A stretch of 22,237 bases of DNA, from contig CAAFYT010000039.1 in the NCBI GenBank assembly GCA_900767325.1, forward strand, positions 1 through 22,237. The letters run 5' to 3'. The position numbers and the translations under genes were made by a program. The notes beneath the pieces are model-generated. The model had not been told where the DNA came from, did not search any database, and was given only the letters and a program-made list of their open reading frames with translations. Positions 15,952 to 22,237 of the stretch are shown here, one piece after another (positions within the stretch are counted from its first letter, which is position 1; the number at the start of each line of letters is the position of its first letter). Source of the stretch: Kiritimatiellia bacterium. GTDB taxonomy: Bacteria > Verrucomicrobiota > Kiritimatiellia > RFP12 > UBA1067.

Positions 15952-17346
15952 ATGATTGCGATCATAGGGATGAGCTGCCGGTTCGCCGGTTGTCCCACGC
16001 CGGCGGCGCTTTGGGACGCGATTCGTAGCCGACGGGTCATGCTCTCGGCCCCTGGTTTTGAGGCGGAGCTGCCCATCGGGCAGAAAAATGTGTTTGACTC
16101 CCCCTATCCGCGGCGAATCGGGCAGCTGGGCGACCTCTACTCGTGCATTCCTTCGATGCAGAATTTTCCGCGGCAGGTGAACGCGGGCGAGAACCAGGAT
16201 CTCTACTTTGCCACGCAACTCGCCTTTGACGCGCTCGCCGACGCATCGGTCCGGGTGCGCTCACGGGAGCCGATCCGTGGCTCGGTGCGTATCGGCTACG
16301 CGCCGCCGTTCAATGCCTCGACCGTGAACTGGCTGCAGCACACGGCGTTTCTCGACCAGACGATGGAGATCATCCGCCGGTTCTTTCCGAGCGCACCCGA
16401 GAGTTCGCTCGAGTCGGTGCGGACGAAGCTGGTGGAGTCGTTGCCGTCGCCGAACGCGGCCTCGTTTCTGATGGGCACGGGCTATCGCTTTGCGAGCTGG
16501 ATCGCTCGCGAATGCTCGTTCTTGGGCGTGGCGACGACGATGGACGCGGGCATTCTTACGGGTGCGGCGACCCTTGCGGCGGCGATGGACGACCTTGAGA
16601 GCGGTCGTGTCGATGTGGCGATCGCGGGCGCCCTGACGCCGCCGCTCAGCCGCGCTTACATCGAAGGCCTTTCCGGCGAAGTGCGCTTTTCGCAGCGATT
16701 GGAGCTTCACCCCTTTGCGCAGGAGCAGGATGGCACGTTGCCGGGCGAAGGTGGGGCGTTTTTCGTGCTGAAACGCAGGCAGGACGCCTTGCGCGACCAC
16801 GATAGGATCTACGCGCTTGTGCGGAGCGTGGCGATTGGCCATGCGCCGGAGGGGGATCCGGCGGCGATCTTCCGCGAGGCGGCCGATCGGGCGGGCATCG
16901 ACCCGACGAAAATAGACCTCATCGAGGCCGATGGCTCGTGCATCCACGAGGCGGAGGTGCGCGAACTGGAGGCGATTCGGTCGATCTGGGGCGAGCACAG
17001 GCCCGGTGCGCCGCTTGTGGGCATCGGGTCGGTGAAGGGCAATGTCGGGCATGCGTTGCGCGCGTCGATGGCGGCGGGGTTGGTGAAGACCGTTCTTGCG
17101 TTACACACGAAGGTTCTGCCGCCGCAGATTGCGTCCGAGCGGACGCTTGAGGCCATTGCCAACCTCGCCTCAAGCATTTATGTGCTCAACGAAGAGCGTC
17201 CGTGGATCACGGGGGACAGTGCAAACCCGCGACGCGCGGCGGTGATGGGTGCAAACTTCGACTCTCCCACGCCGACTGCGAATGGCACGAAAGCGGGGCG
17301 TTCGGCGGTGATCGTGCTCGAGGAGGAGCCGGAGGATCGTACATGA
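15952..17346 (+). CDS. Ketoacyl-synthase-like protein lacking the catalytic Cys (CLF-like)
   Basis: A 464-residue protein with the full thiolase-fold layout of a type I PKS/FAS ketosynthase. It opens IAIIGMSCRFAGCPTPAALW and has the region ESGRVDVAIAGAL, then GTLPGEGGAFFVLKRR, then SVKGNVGHALRAS. The nucleophile motif DTACSSS reads DAGILTG, so Ile201 stands in place of Cys. The first catalytic His (EAHGTGT) reads EADGSC (Asp327). Lys and His of SVKGNVGH (His367) remain. The C-terminal FGGTNAHV signature is replaced by NFDSPTPTANGTKAG before VIVLEEE. It cannot condense acyl chains by the usual mechanism; a chain-length-factor-like or structural partner role is an inference. It starts 10 nt after tRNA-Ser and overlaps the next gene by ATGA. 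Confidence 0.82.
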   Translation: MIAIIGMSCRFAGCPTPAALWDAIRSRRVMLSAPGFEAELPIGQKNVFDSPYPRRIGQLGDLYSCIPSMQNFPRQVNAGENQDLYFATQLAFDALADASVRVRSREPIRGSVRIGYAPPFNASTVNWLQHTAFLDQTMEIIRRFFPSAPESSLESVRTKLVESLPSPNAASFLMGTGYRFASWIARECSFLGVATTMDAGILTGAATLAAAMDDLESGRVDVAIAGALTPPLSRAYIEGLSGEVRFSQRLELHPFAQEQDGTLPGEGGAFFVLKRRQDALRDHDRIYALVRSVAIGHAPEGDPAAIFREAADRAGIDPTKIDLIEADGSCIHEAEVRELEAIRSIWGEHRPGAPLVGIGSVKGNVGHALRASMAAGLVKTVLALHTKVLPPQIASERTLEAIANLASSIYVLNEERPWITGDSANPRRAAVMGANFDSPTPTANGTKAGRSAVIVLEEEPEDRT

Positions 17347-20300
17347 CGGAGCTCGTGCTGATCAGCGCGGCCGACGAAGTCGGGCTCGTCGCGGAGATGA
17401 CGCGGCTGATCGACTTCATCGATCGCGTGCCGGATGTGGCGCTGATCGATGTCGCCTACACCTGCTCGCTCAATCACGGCGTTTGTGCGATCGCCATCAT
17501 TGCGCGGGACGTCGGCGAGTTGCGCAATCGGCTCTTCTCTGCGCGCAGTCGACTGTTGGCGGGAAGTGTTGTGCGTATCCGCGACAAGAGCGGAACCTAC
17601 TACTTCAAGGAGCATTTGTTGGGCGAAGGCAAGGGGCGACTGGCGTTCGTCTATCCGGGTGTGATGAGCTTCTATCCGGATATGATGCGCGACTTGGTGA
17701 CGTGGCATTCGGAATGTCGTGGGGCGTTTGACGAACTCGAGGAAGCGTTGGTGGACGATCGCTCGTTCACGCCGTCGTCGTTCATCTTTCCGCCTGCTCC
17801 GTACTATCGGCACGATGCGGATATTTTCAAGTCGGGCGCGTATGCACAGGCGCTTGTGGCGACTTATTCCGGCTGCGTGGCGATGAGTCGGTTGCTGAAG
17901 CTGTGCGGTGTCGCGCCAGATGGCGTGGTTGGCTTCGCGGGAGGGGATTTGGCGGCGATCATGAGCGCTATGAACGCTGCGGAGACGCTCTCGCGGCCCG
18001 ATCGGATCGGAATGATACGCGAGATCTACCGCATCGTCCACAAGGCGGTGAATAACGGTGGGTTGCCGTGCATCTCGATGATCACCGTGCTGACGCGCCA
18101 TCCTGACGAACTGAACGATCTGACGAAGGAGCTGCCGCAGGAGAAGGTCATGCAGGCGGTCGATTTTTCGCCGCGCCAAAAGACCTATGCGGTGGCGCGC
18201 GATTTCGAGAGCGAGTTCATGCGGATCATCGGCGAAGCCGGTGCGCGTGCGATGAAGCTGGCGCTCGATAGGCCCTTCAATACGCCGTTGTGCGATTCGC
18301 TCGTGCCTGCGATCCGCAAGTTTGCTGTCGGGCAAATCAGGGAGGAACTCATCTGCGACATCTACTCCTGCGCGACGGCGAAGATCCTGCCGACGAGTCT
18401 GAGGCGCGTAAGGGACGATCTCGCCGAGCGCTGGGCGAAGCCGGTTCACTTTGCGGATACGATCCGGCGAATGTACGCGGATGGCTATCGTGTGTTTCTC
18501 GAGGTTGGGCCGCGCGGACTGATGACTGTTGCCGTGGAGGATACGCTGAAGGATTCCCCGCATGCGGCGATCGCGCTCAACTCCATCCATCGGCGTGGCA
18601 TGTTGCAGATTCAGCACGCGATAGGCCAGCTCGTGGCGCTTGGCGCGCGAATGGATATCTCGCACTGGTTCGTGCGTCGACACGGACGGAAGCTCGATTT
18701 TGCCTCTGCGCTTTCGCTGGAGGTCCGCAGGGACGCGGAGATGCGTCTTTCGCGGTCGTTTCCGCGGCTGACGCTCATTGCGAATGAGACAGGGCTCGCC
18801 TCGTCGTCGGCGATTGTGATCGATCCGAAGGGACGTGGAGCAAAGGCGGCGGCTCGTGCGGCGGCCGTGGCGCAGCTCGCGCGTCGCCAGAGGCAGTTCG
18901 ACTTCGGTGCGATGAATCCTCTCGTCTCCGATGCGGATGCGCTCGATTCCAGTCCGGGCGTGGCAATTGAAATTGCCAAGGTGTTTAAGATTGCCGACAT
19001 GCCGTTTTTGGGCGATTACGCCCTGGGGAACAGTCAGATCAGCTATTCTGATCCGAACCTCAAGGGTCTTGTGCTGTTTCCGATGTCGGTTGGCGTCGAG
19101 GCTATGGCCGAGACGGCTGTGCAACTCGTGCCGAACAAGGCATTTGTTCGCGTTGAGGACTTTGTCTGCCGGCGGCGTGTGCAGTTCGTGCGCGGCGAGC
19201 TCAAGCTGTTCATCCGTGCGGAGCGCATCGCTTCGGGCAGCCCAGACGAATCCGCCGTGAAGGTCCAGATTCGCGACGACGCGTCGAACAGCACCTACAC
19301 CTGGCCGGTGATGGAGGCGGTCATCGTGTTCTCCACGGCTTCGCCCGTACCTTCGCCAGCGATGGTTGAGCCGCTTTCGAAGCCGAGGAGCGTACACTGG
19401 TCGGGGCGAGATGTCTACCCGGCGCGGTTGTGCTGCGGGCGGCGGCTCAGGGGCATCCAGTTCGTCGAGGCGTGGAGCGAATCGGGCCTTGACTACGAGA
19501 TTGCCGCACCCGAGCTCTCGGGTAATGTGACATACACGCGATTTCCGATGTGGATCGTCGGTCCGCTCTTGCTGGAGATCGTCACGAGCGGGTTTGCGGT
19601 GTGGCGCAGCCATGAGAAGTTCGCGGGTTCGTTCGCCTTTCCGTTCCGGTTGCGGAAGCTAGTCTTCGGAGGTGTAATGCCGAAGGAAGGCGCGCGGATC
19701 AAGTGCTACCTGCGACTGACGGGCGTCACGCCGAAGAGTCAGATCTGCGACATCGTCGCCACCGATGGCAATGGCAATGAGGTTCTGTTGGTCCAGGGCT
19801 GGGAGGAGCTGGCCGAGCGCGTGCCGTGCGAGTATCGCGATCTCGTGATGCAGCCGGCGAACTCCTATCTCACGGACTCGTTGGACGAGGGTATTCTGGG
19901 CGCCCCTGCGACGGATGTTGCCTCGGCGTTCGTGACGGACGTCCCCTACCCGGTCTTCGAGCGCAATGAGGAATTGTGGCTCAAGATGCTTTCGCACATC
20001 ATCCTTGACTCGTCTGAAAGGCGCGATTTCGCCGACATGACAGGATCCGTCTCGCGGCGGACGGAGTGGCTGTTCGGGCGTGTGGCGGCGAAGGAGGCCG
20101 TGCGGCGCTTCATGAAGCGCCACTACCAGGCGCGATGGAGCGATGCGGACGTACGCATCTGGGCGGATGACTCCGGTAAACCGCACGCATTAGGGGCGTG
20201 GAATGACTTTCTCTCGACAAAACTTGACATTGCTATCGCCCACACGGCGCAGTTCGTTGTTGCGATCGTGGCGGCGAATGCGCGCGTGGGAGTTGATGTC

Positions 20301-20654
20301 GAATCGGTGATGCGCGACCTTTCCGAGGAATTCACCACGGGTGTCTTCACGCCGGAGGAACTCGAGCTGGCGGCGCAGGCGGCGAATGCCTCGCACGCGA
20401 TCATCAAGTTCTGGTGTGCGAAGGAGGCGGTCTCAAAGGCGCTCGGGACGGGCATTCGGTACAGTCCGAAGGAAATGGTCGTCACGGGCTTCATGGCGGA
20501 TACCGGAGCGCTGACAGTGCGTCTTGAGGGCGCGTGGATCGAGGCGTTCAAGAATTTCAACGGGCGGAATATCAACGTCACGGTTGGTCTGGTGCGCGAC
20601 CATGCGCTCGCTTCATGCTTCATTCCCGCGAACATGTTCTCCGATGAAAACTGA
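17343..20654 (+). CDS. AT-like / dehydratase-like / phosphopantetheinyl transferase multidomain protein
   Basis: A 1103-residue protein. Residues 1-95 match the KS-to-AT linker of type I PKSs (TELVLISAADEVGLVAEM). Residues 97-430 are acyltransferase-like (LAFVYPGVMSFYPDMM), but GHSxGE reads GFAGGD (Ala199 for Ser) and the catalytic His motif reads PFNTPL (Asn313). Residues 550-840 form a double-hotdog dehydratase: PFLGDYALG has Tyr559 for His, and PLLLEIV has Glu745 for Asp. Residues 870-1095 are a Sfp-type PPTase with an intact VGVDVE (Asp985, Glu987) and FWCAKEAVSK (Lys1027, Glu1028, Lys1032), spaced as usual. This order recalls secondary-lipid/PUFA-type synthase subunits. No ACP (DSL motif) or ketoreductase is seen. 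Only the PPTase looks catalytically competent, so it may charge carrier proteins encoded elsewhere. ATG 17343 overlaps the KS stop. Confidence 0.8.
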   Translation: MTELVLISAADEVGLVAEMTRLIDFIDRVPDVALIDVAYTCSLNHGVCAIAIIARDVGELRNRLFSARSRLLAGSVVRIRDKSGTYYFKEHLLGEGKGRLAFVYPGVMSFYPDMMRDLVTWHSECRGAFDELEEALVDDRSFTPSSFIFPPAPYYRHDADIFKSGAYAQALVATYSGCVAMSRLLKLCGVAPDGVVGFAGGDLAAIMSAMNAAETLSRPDRIGMIREIYRIVHKAVNNGGLPCISMITVLTRHPDELNDLTKELPQEKVMQAVDFSPRQKTYAVARDFESEFMRIIGEAGARAMKLALDRPFNTPLCDSLVPAIRKFAVGQIREELICDIYSCATAKILPTSLRRVRDDLAERWAKPVHFADTIRRMYADGYRVFLEVGPRGLMTVAVEDTLKDSPHAAIALNSIHRRGMLQIQHAIGQLVALGARMDISHWFVRRHGRKLDFASALSLEVRRDAEMRLSRSFPRLTLIANETGLASSSAIVIDPKGRGAKAAARAAAVAQLARRQRQFDFGAMNPLVSDADALDSSPGVAIEIAKVFKIADMPFLGDYALGNSQISYSDPNLKGLVLFPMSVGVEAMAETAVQLVPNKAFVRVEDFVCRRRVQFVRGELKLFIRAERIASGSPDESAVKVQIRDDASNSTYTWPVMEAVIVFSTASPVPSPAMVEPLSKPRSVHWSGRDVYPARLCCGRRLRGIQFVEAWSESGLDYEIAAPELSGNVTYTRFPMWIVGPLLLEIVTSGFAVWRSHEKFAGSFAFPFRLRKLVFGGVMPKEGARIKCYLRLTGVTPKSQICDIVATDGNGNEVLLVQGWEELAERVPCEYRDLVMQPANSYLTDSLDEGILGAPATDVASAFVTDVPYPVFERNEELWLKMLSHIILDSSERRDFADMTGSVSRRTEWLFGRVAAKEAVRRFMKRHYQARWSDADVRIWADDSGKPHALGAWNDFLSTKLDIAIAHTAQFVVAIVAANARVGVDVESVMRDLSEEFTTGVFTPEELELAAQAANASHAIIKFWCAKEAVSKALGTGIRYSPKEMVVTGFMADTGALTVRLEGAWIEAFKNFNGRNINVTVGLVRDHALASCFIPANMFSDEN

Positions 20655-21411
20655 GTTCAGGAAGGATCCATTCGGCGAACTCGCCGAAGCGCAGAAGGCG
20701 CCAGGGCTCAAGCAGCGCTTTGCGGATCGCGTGCTGATCATGACGACCGACCGGTGCTTCGGAAGTTGCGCGCATTGCACGCGCCGCTGGATTCTTGGAC
20801 TCACGAGAATCGTGAAGAGCGAGGCGGAACTCGCGGCCTGTGTGTCGTATGTGAAACGGCATCGCCAAGTGCGCGACGTGCTGCTCTCGGGCGGCGATGT
20901 GCTGACGCTCGACGATCATCAGGTGATGCGCTTCGTGACGGCGTTCGCCGAATTGCCGCAGGTCGAGGTCATTCGCATTTGTACGCGCGCTCTGGTCGTG
21001 CGGCCAGAACGAATCACGGAGTCGTTGGCGCGAAAGCTAGCGCGTTCGAAGAAAGTGTGGGTCAATGTGCACATCAACACCGCCGAGGAGGCGCGGCGGG
21101 CGAAGGAGGCGGCTTCACGGCTTGTCGAGAGGGGAATCCCGGTTTCGAGCCAGACGGTGCTTCTGAAGGGCGTTAATGATTCGGCAACGAAGATGCTTGC
21201 GCTTCTTCGCACGCTTTCGGCGGAGCGCATCAGGCCGTATTATGTCTTTCAGTGCGATCCCGTGAAGGGATTGGAGGAGTTTCGCGTCCCGTTGGCGCGG
21301 GCAAAGGCGATCGAAAAGTACTGCGCGGAGCATCTTGGAGGACTTGCTCTGCCGAGGTTCGTGGCGGATCTGCCCCGAGCGAAGCGCAAAATGCCGTTGG
21401 ATTTGCTATAA
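20644..21411 (+). CDS. Short KamA/EpmB-type radical SAM protein (lysine 2,3-aminomutase-like)
   Basis: A 255-residue radical SAM protein of the lysine aminomutase family, which moves an amino group from C2 to C3 using a 4Fe-4S cluster, SAM and PLP. The cluster motif is CFGSCAHCTRR (Cys38, Cys42, Cys45). SAM contact LLSGGDVLTLDD follows, then RICTRALVVRPERIT and SSQTVLLKGVNDS. PYYVFQCDPVKGLEEFRVPL carries a substrate-type Asp205. The end PRFVADLPRAKRKMPLDLL keeps an Asp (242) and the PLP-type Lys (249). It stops just after the Lys, as EpmB does, so it lacks the KamA C-terminal domain. The Cys motif begins at residue 38, about 80 residues earlier than in the family. The ATG overlaps the previous gene by 11 nt. 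Substrate is unknown; no efp or epmA is nearby. Confidence 0.85.
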   Translation: MKTEFRKDPFGELAEAQKAPGLKQRFADRVLIMTTDRCFGSCAHCTRRWILGLTRIVKSEAELAACVSYVKRHRQVRDVLLSGGDVLTLDDHQVMRFVTAFAELPQVEVIRICTRALVVRPERITESLARKLARSKKVWVNVHINTAEEARRAKEAASRLVERGIPVSSQTVLLKGVNDSATKMLALLRTLSAERIRPYYVFQCDPVKGLEEFRVPLARAKAIEKYCAEHLGGLALPRFVADLPRAKRKMPLDLL

Positions 21412-21412
21412 T
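21404..21412 (+). promoter_or_regulatory. Extended -10 promoter of tRNA-Leu
   Basis: TGCTATAAT (TG 21404-21405, TATAAT 21407-21412) overlaps the last codons and the TAA stop of the radical SAM gene and lies 11 nt before the tRNA. No convincing -35 is seen. Confidence 0.7.
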
Positions 21413-21423
21413 ATGCGTGGAGG

Positions 21424-21511
21424 GCCAGGATGGTGGAATGGCAGACACCAGGGACTTAAAATCCCTTGTCAAGTATTTGACGTGCGGGTTCGAGTCCCGC
21501 TCCTGGCACCA
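21424..21511 (+). tRNA. tRNA-Leu (anticodon TAA)
   Basis: A class II tRNA of 88 nt. Acceptor GCCAGGA pairs with TCCTGGC. The anticodon stem GGGA/TCCC encloses CTTAAAA, so the anticodon is TAA, reading TTA. A variable arm (TGTCAAGTATTTGACG) and the T arm GCGGGTTCGAGTCCCGC follow. Discriminator A and CCA are encoded (21508-21511). Confidence 0.95.
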
Positions 21512-21549
21512 ATTGCAGAAAACACAGAAAACAAATCGGTTGAGCGTGA

Positions 21550-21579
21550 TTGATTTGGATGGGTGGAATATGGTATAAT
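21550..21579 (+). promoter_or_regulatory. Promoter of the PEP carboxykinase gene
   Basis: The -35 is TTGATT at 21550-21555 and the extended -10 is TGGTATAAT at 21571-21579, with an 18-nt spacer, identical in all elements to the secDF promoter. The leader is about 45 nt and includes AAGGAG at 21619-21624, 8 nt before the ATG. No terminator or riboswitch is evident in the gap after tRNA-Leu. Confidence 0.84.
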
Positions 21580-21632
21580 TCAAGAAATTTTCAAATCAAA
21601 TCCCGTAGTGGGAAAACTAAGGAGTAAACAAA

Positions 21633-22237
21633 ATGGTCAAGACGCCGAAGTTCGCGAATGCAAAGGTGTTCGCGTGGGTTGACAAGTGGAACAAGATCTG
21701 CACGCCCGACAAGATCGTGGTCGTCAGCGGATCGAAGAAGGAGCACCTCGCCCTTTGCGAGCTGATGGTCAAGAAGGGGCAGTTTGTGAAGCTGAACCCC
21801 AAGAAGCGCCCTGATTGCTATCTTGCCCGTTCGCATGAGAGCGATGTTGCGCGTGTCGAGGGTCGCACATTCATCTGCTCCAAGCGCGAAATCGACGCTG
21901 GTCCGACAAACCACTGGATGGATCCCGAGGTCATGAAGAAGCTCATGACGAGGAGCTATACTGGCTGTATGAAGGGTCGTACGATGTATGTGATTCCGTT
22001 CGCGATGGGGCCGATCGGCAATCCGATTACCCAGTACGGCATTGAGCTCACCGACTCGCCCTACGTGGTGGTCAATATGAACATCATGACTCGCACGGGT
22101 GATGCGGTGATGAAGCACCTCGGCGTCGACGGTTCGTTCATTCCCTGCATTCATTCCGTCGGCGCCCCGCTCAAGAAGGGGCAGAAGGATGTCGCCTGGC
22201 CGTGCGCGAAGCGTATTGAGGACAAGTTCATCACCCA
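21633..22237 (+). CDS. pckG: Phosphoenolpyruvate carboxykinase (GTP), N-terminal part
   Basis: The first 201 codons of a GTP-type PEPCK (family length near 600), cut by the window end. The enzyme interconverts oxaloacetate and PEP with GTP/GDP in the cytosol; in anaerobes it often runs toward oxaloacetate. Family segments are present: an N-terminal KVFAWVDKWNKICTPDKIVV and the substrate-site SHESDVARVEGRTFICS. Also seen are the GPTNHWMDP loop, the strongly conserved YTGCMKGRTMYVIPFAMGPI and ELTDSPYVVVNMNIMTR. ATG 21633 is supported by the ribosome site and promoter directly upstream. It has no partner gene in view. The P-loop and GTP-binding parts lie beyond the window. Confidence 0.95.
   Translation, partial: MVKTPKFANAKVFAWVDKWNKICTPDKIVVVSGSKKEHLALCELMVKKGQFVKLNPKKRPDCYLARSHESDVARVEGRTFICSKREIDAGPTNHWMDPEVMKKLMTRSYTGCMKGRTMYVIPFAMGPIGNPITQYGIELTDSPYVVVNMNIMTRTGDAVMKHLGVDGSFIPCIHSVGAPLKKGQKDVAWPCAKRIEDKFIT

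Noticed and set aside
15952..17346. Calling the KS-like gene an active ketosynthase
   Set aside because: The nucleophile motif reads DAGILTG with no Cys and the EAHGTGT His is Asp. A gap-free comparison with the remembered FabF spacing puts Ile at the Cys position.
18880..18990. Possible carrier protein domain around the DALDSSPG segment between the AT-like and DH-like parts
   Set aside because: It resembles the DSL phosphopantetheine site only superficially; the surrounding residues do not form the usual four-helix ACP pattern.
17178..19613. An 811-codon open frame on the - strand opposite the AT/DH gene, and similar long antisense frames opposite secDF (12302-13897) and uvrB (6751-7824)
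   Set aside because: Their translations are Arg/His-rich low-quality sequence with no recognisable domain, lying opposite clear protein families. They are expected shadows of GC-rich codon bias.
1..22237. CRISPR arrays, insertion sequences or riboswitches
   Set aside because: No spaced repeats, transposase-like proteins, terminal inverted repeats or structured long leaders were seen; intergenic gaps are all shorter than 170 nt.

Overview
This is a GC-rich bacterial window of densely packed genes, all on the + strand apart from antisense shadows. It holds 17 protein-coding genes (two cut by the window edges) and three tRNA genes. I read it as a bacterium of the PVC superphylum, perhaps a Kiritimatiellae or Lentisphaerae-like gut lineage. 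The evidence is a fused SecDF, a GTP-type PEP carboxykinase, a short mraZ-rsmH-ftsL-ftsI cluster and PKS-like genes of the secondary-lipid-synthase type. This placement is an inference and not firm. Promoters are strikingly uniform: the 9-mer TGGTATAAT (an extended -10) occurs upstream of five transcription units.

Region 1 (1-6027) is a tightly coupled operon-like run. It contains the 3' end of an unknown gene, a ParA/Soj ATPase, then two GT2 glycosyltransferases, a small Cys-rich C_GCAxxG_C_C protein, a third GT-A-like protein, a GT4 glycosyltransferase and another GT2. Most junctions are ATGA or TGATG overlaps, which points to translational coupling. Together these look like a surface-polysaccharide assembly module.

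Region 2 (6028-11855) holds uvrB with an almost leaderless promoter. After it comes a minimal division/cell-wall cluster (mraZ, rsmH, an FtsL-like protein, ftsI) behind a strong promoter with a MraZ-type repeat operator. tRNA-Arg(CCG) closes the region.

Region 3 (11856-15941) holds a fused secDF and nagA, each with a clear promoter, and tRNA-Ser(GCT).

Region 4 (15952-21411) is the most unusual part. It is a three-gene cassette that starts 10 nt after the tRNA-Ser CCA. The first gene is a ketoacyl-synthase-like protein. The second is a large protein with a KS-AT linker, acyltransferase-like, double-hotdog dehydratase-like and phosphopantetheinyl transferase domains. The third is a short KamA/EpmB-type radical SAM protein. 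By motif reading, the KS, AT and DH parts have all lost their canonical catalytic residues, while the PPTase and radical-SAM motifs are intact. The KS/AT split falls at an ATGA overlap, exactly where a type I PKS would join the two domains. No ACP or ketoreductase is visible in the window.

Region 5 (21424-22237) is tRNA-Leu(TAA) and the first 201 codons of a GTP-dependent PEP carboxykinase with its own promoter and Shine-Dalgarno site.
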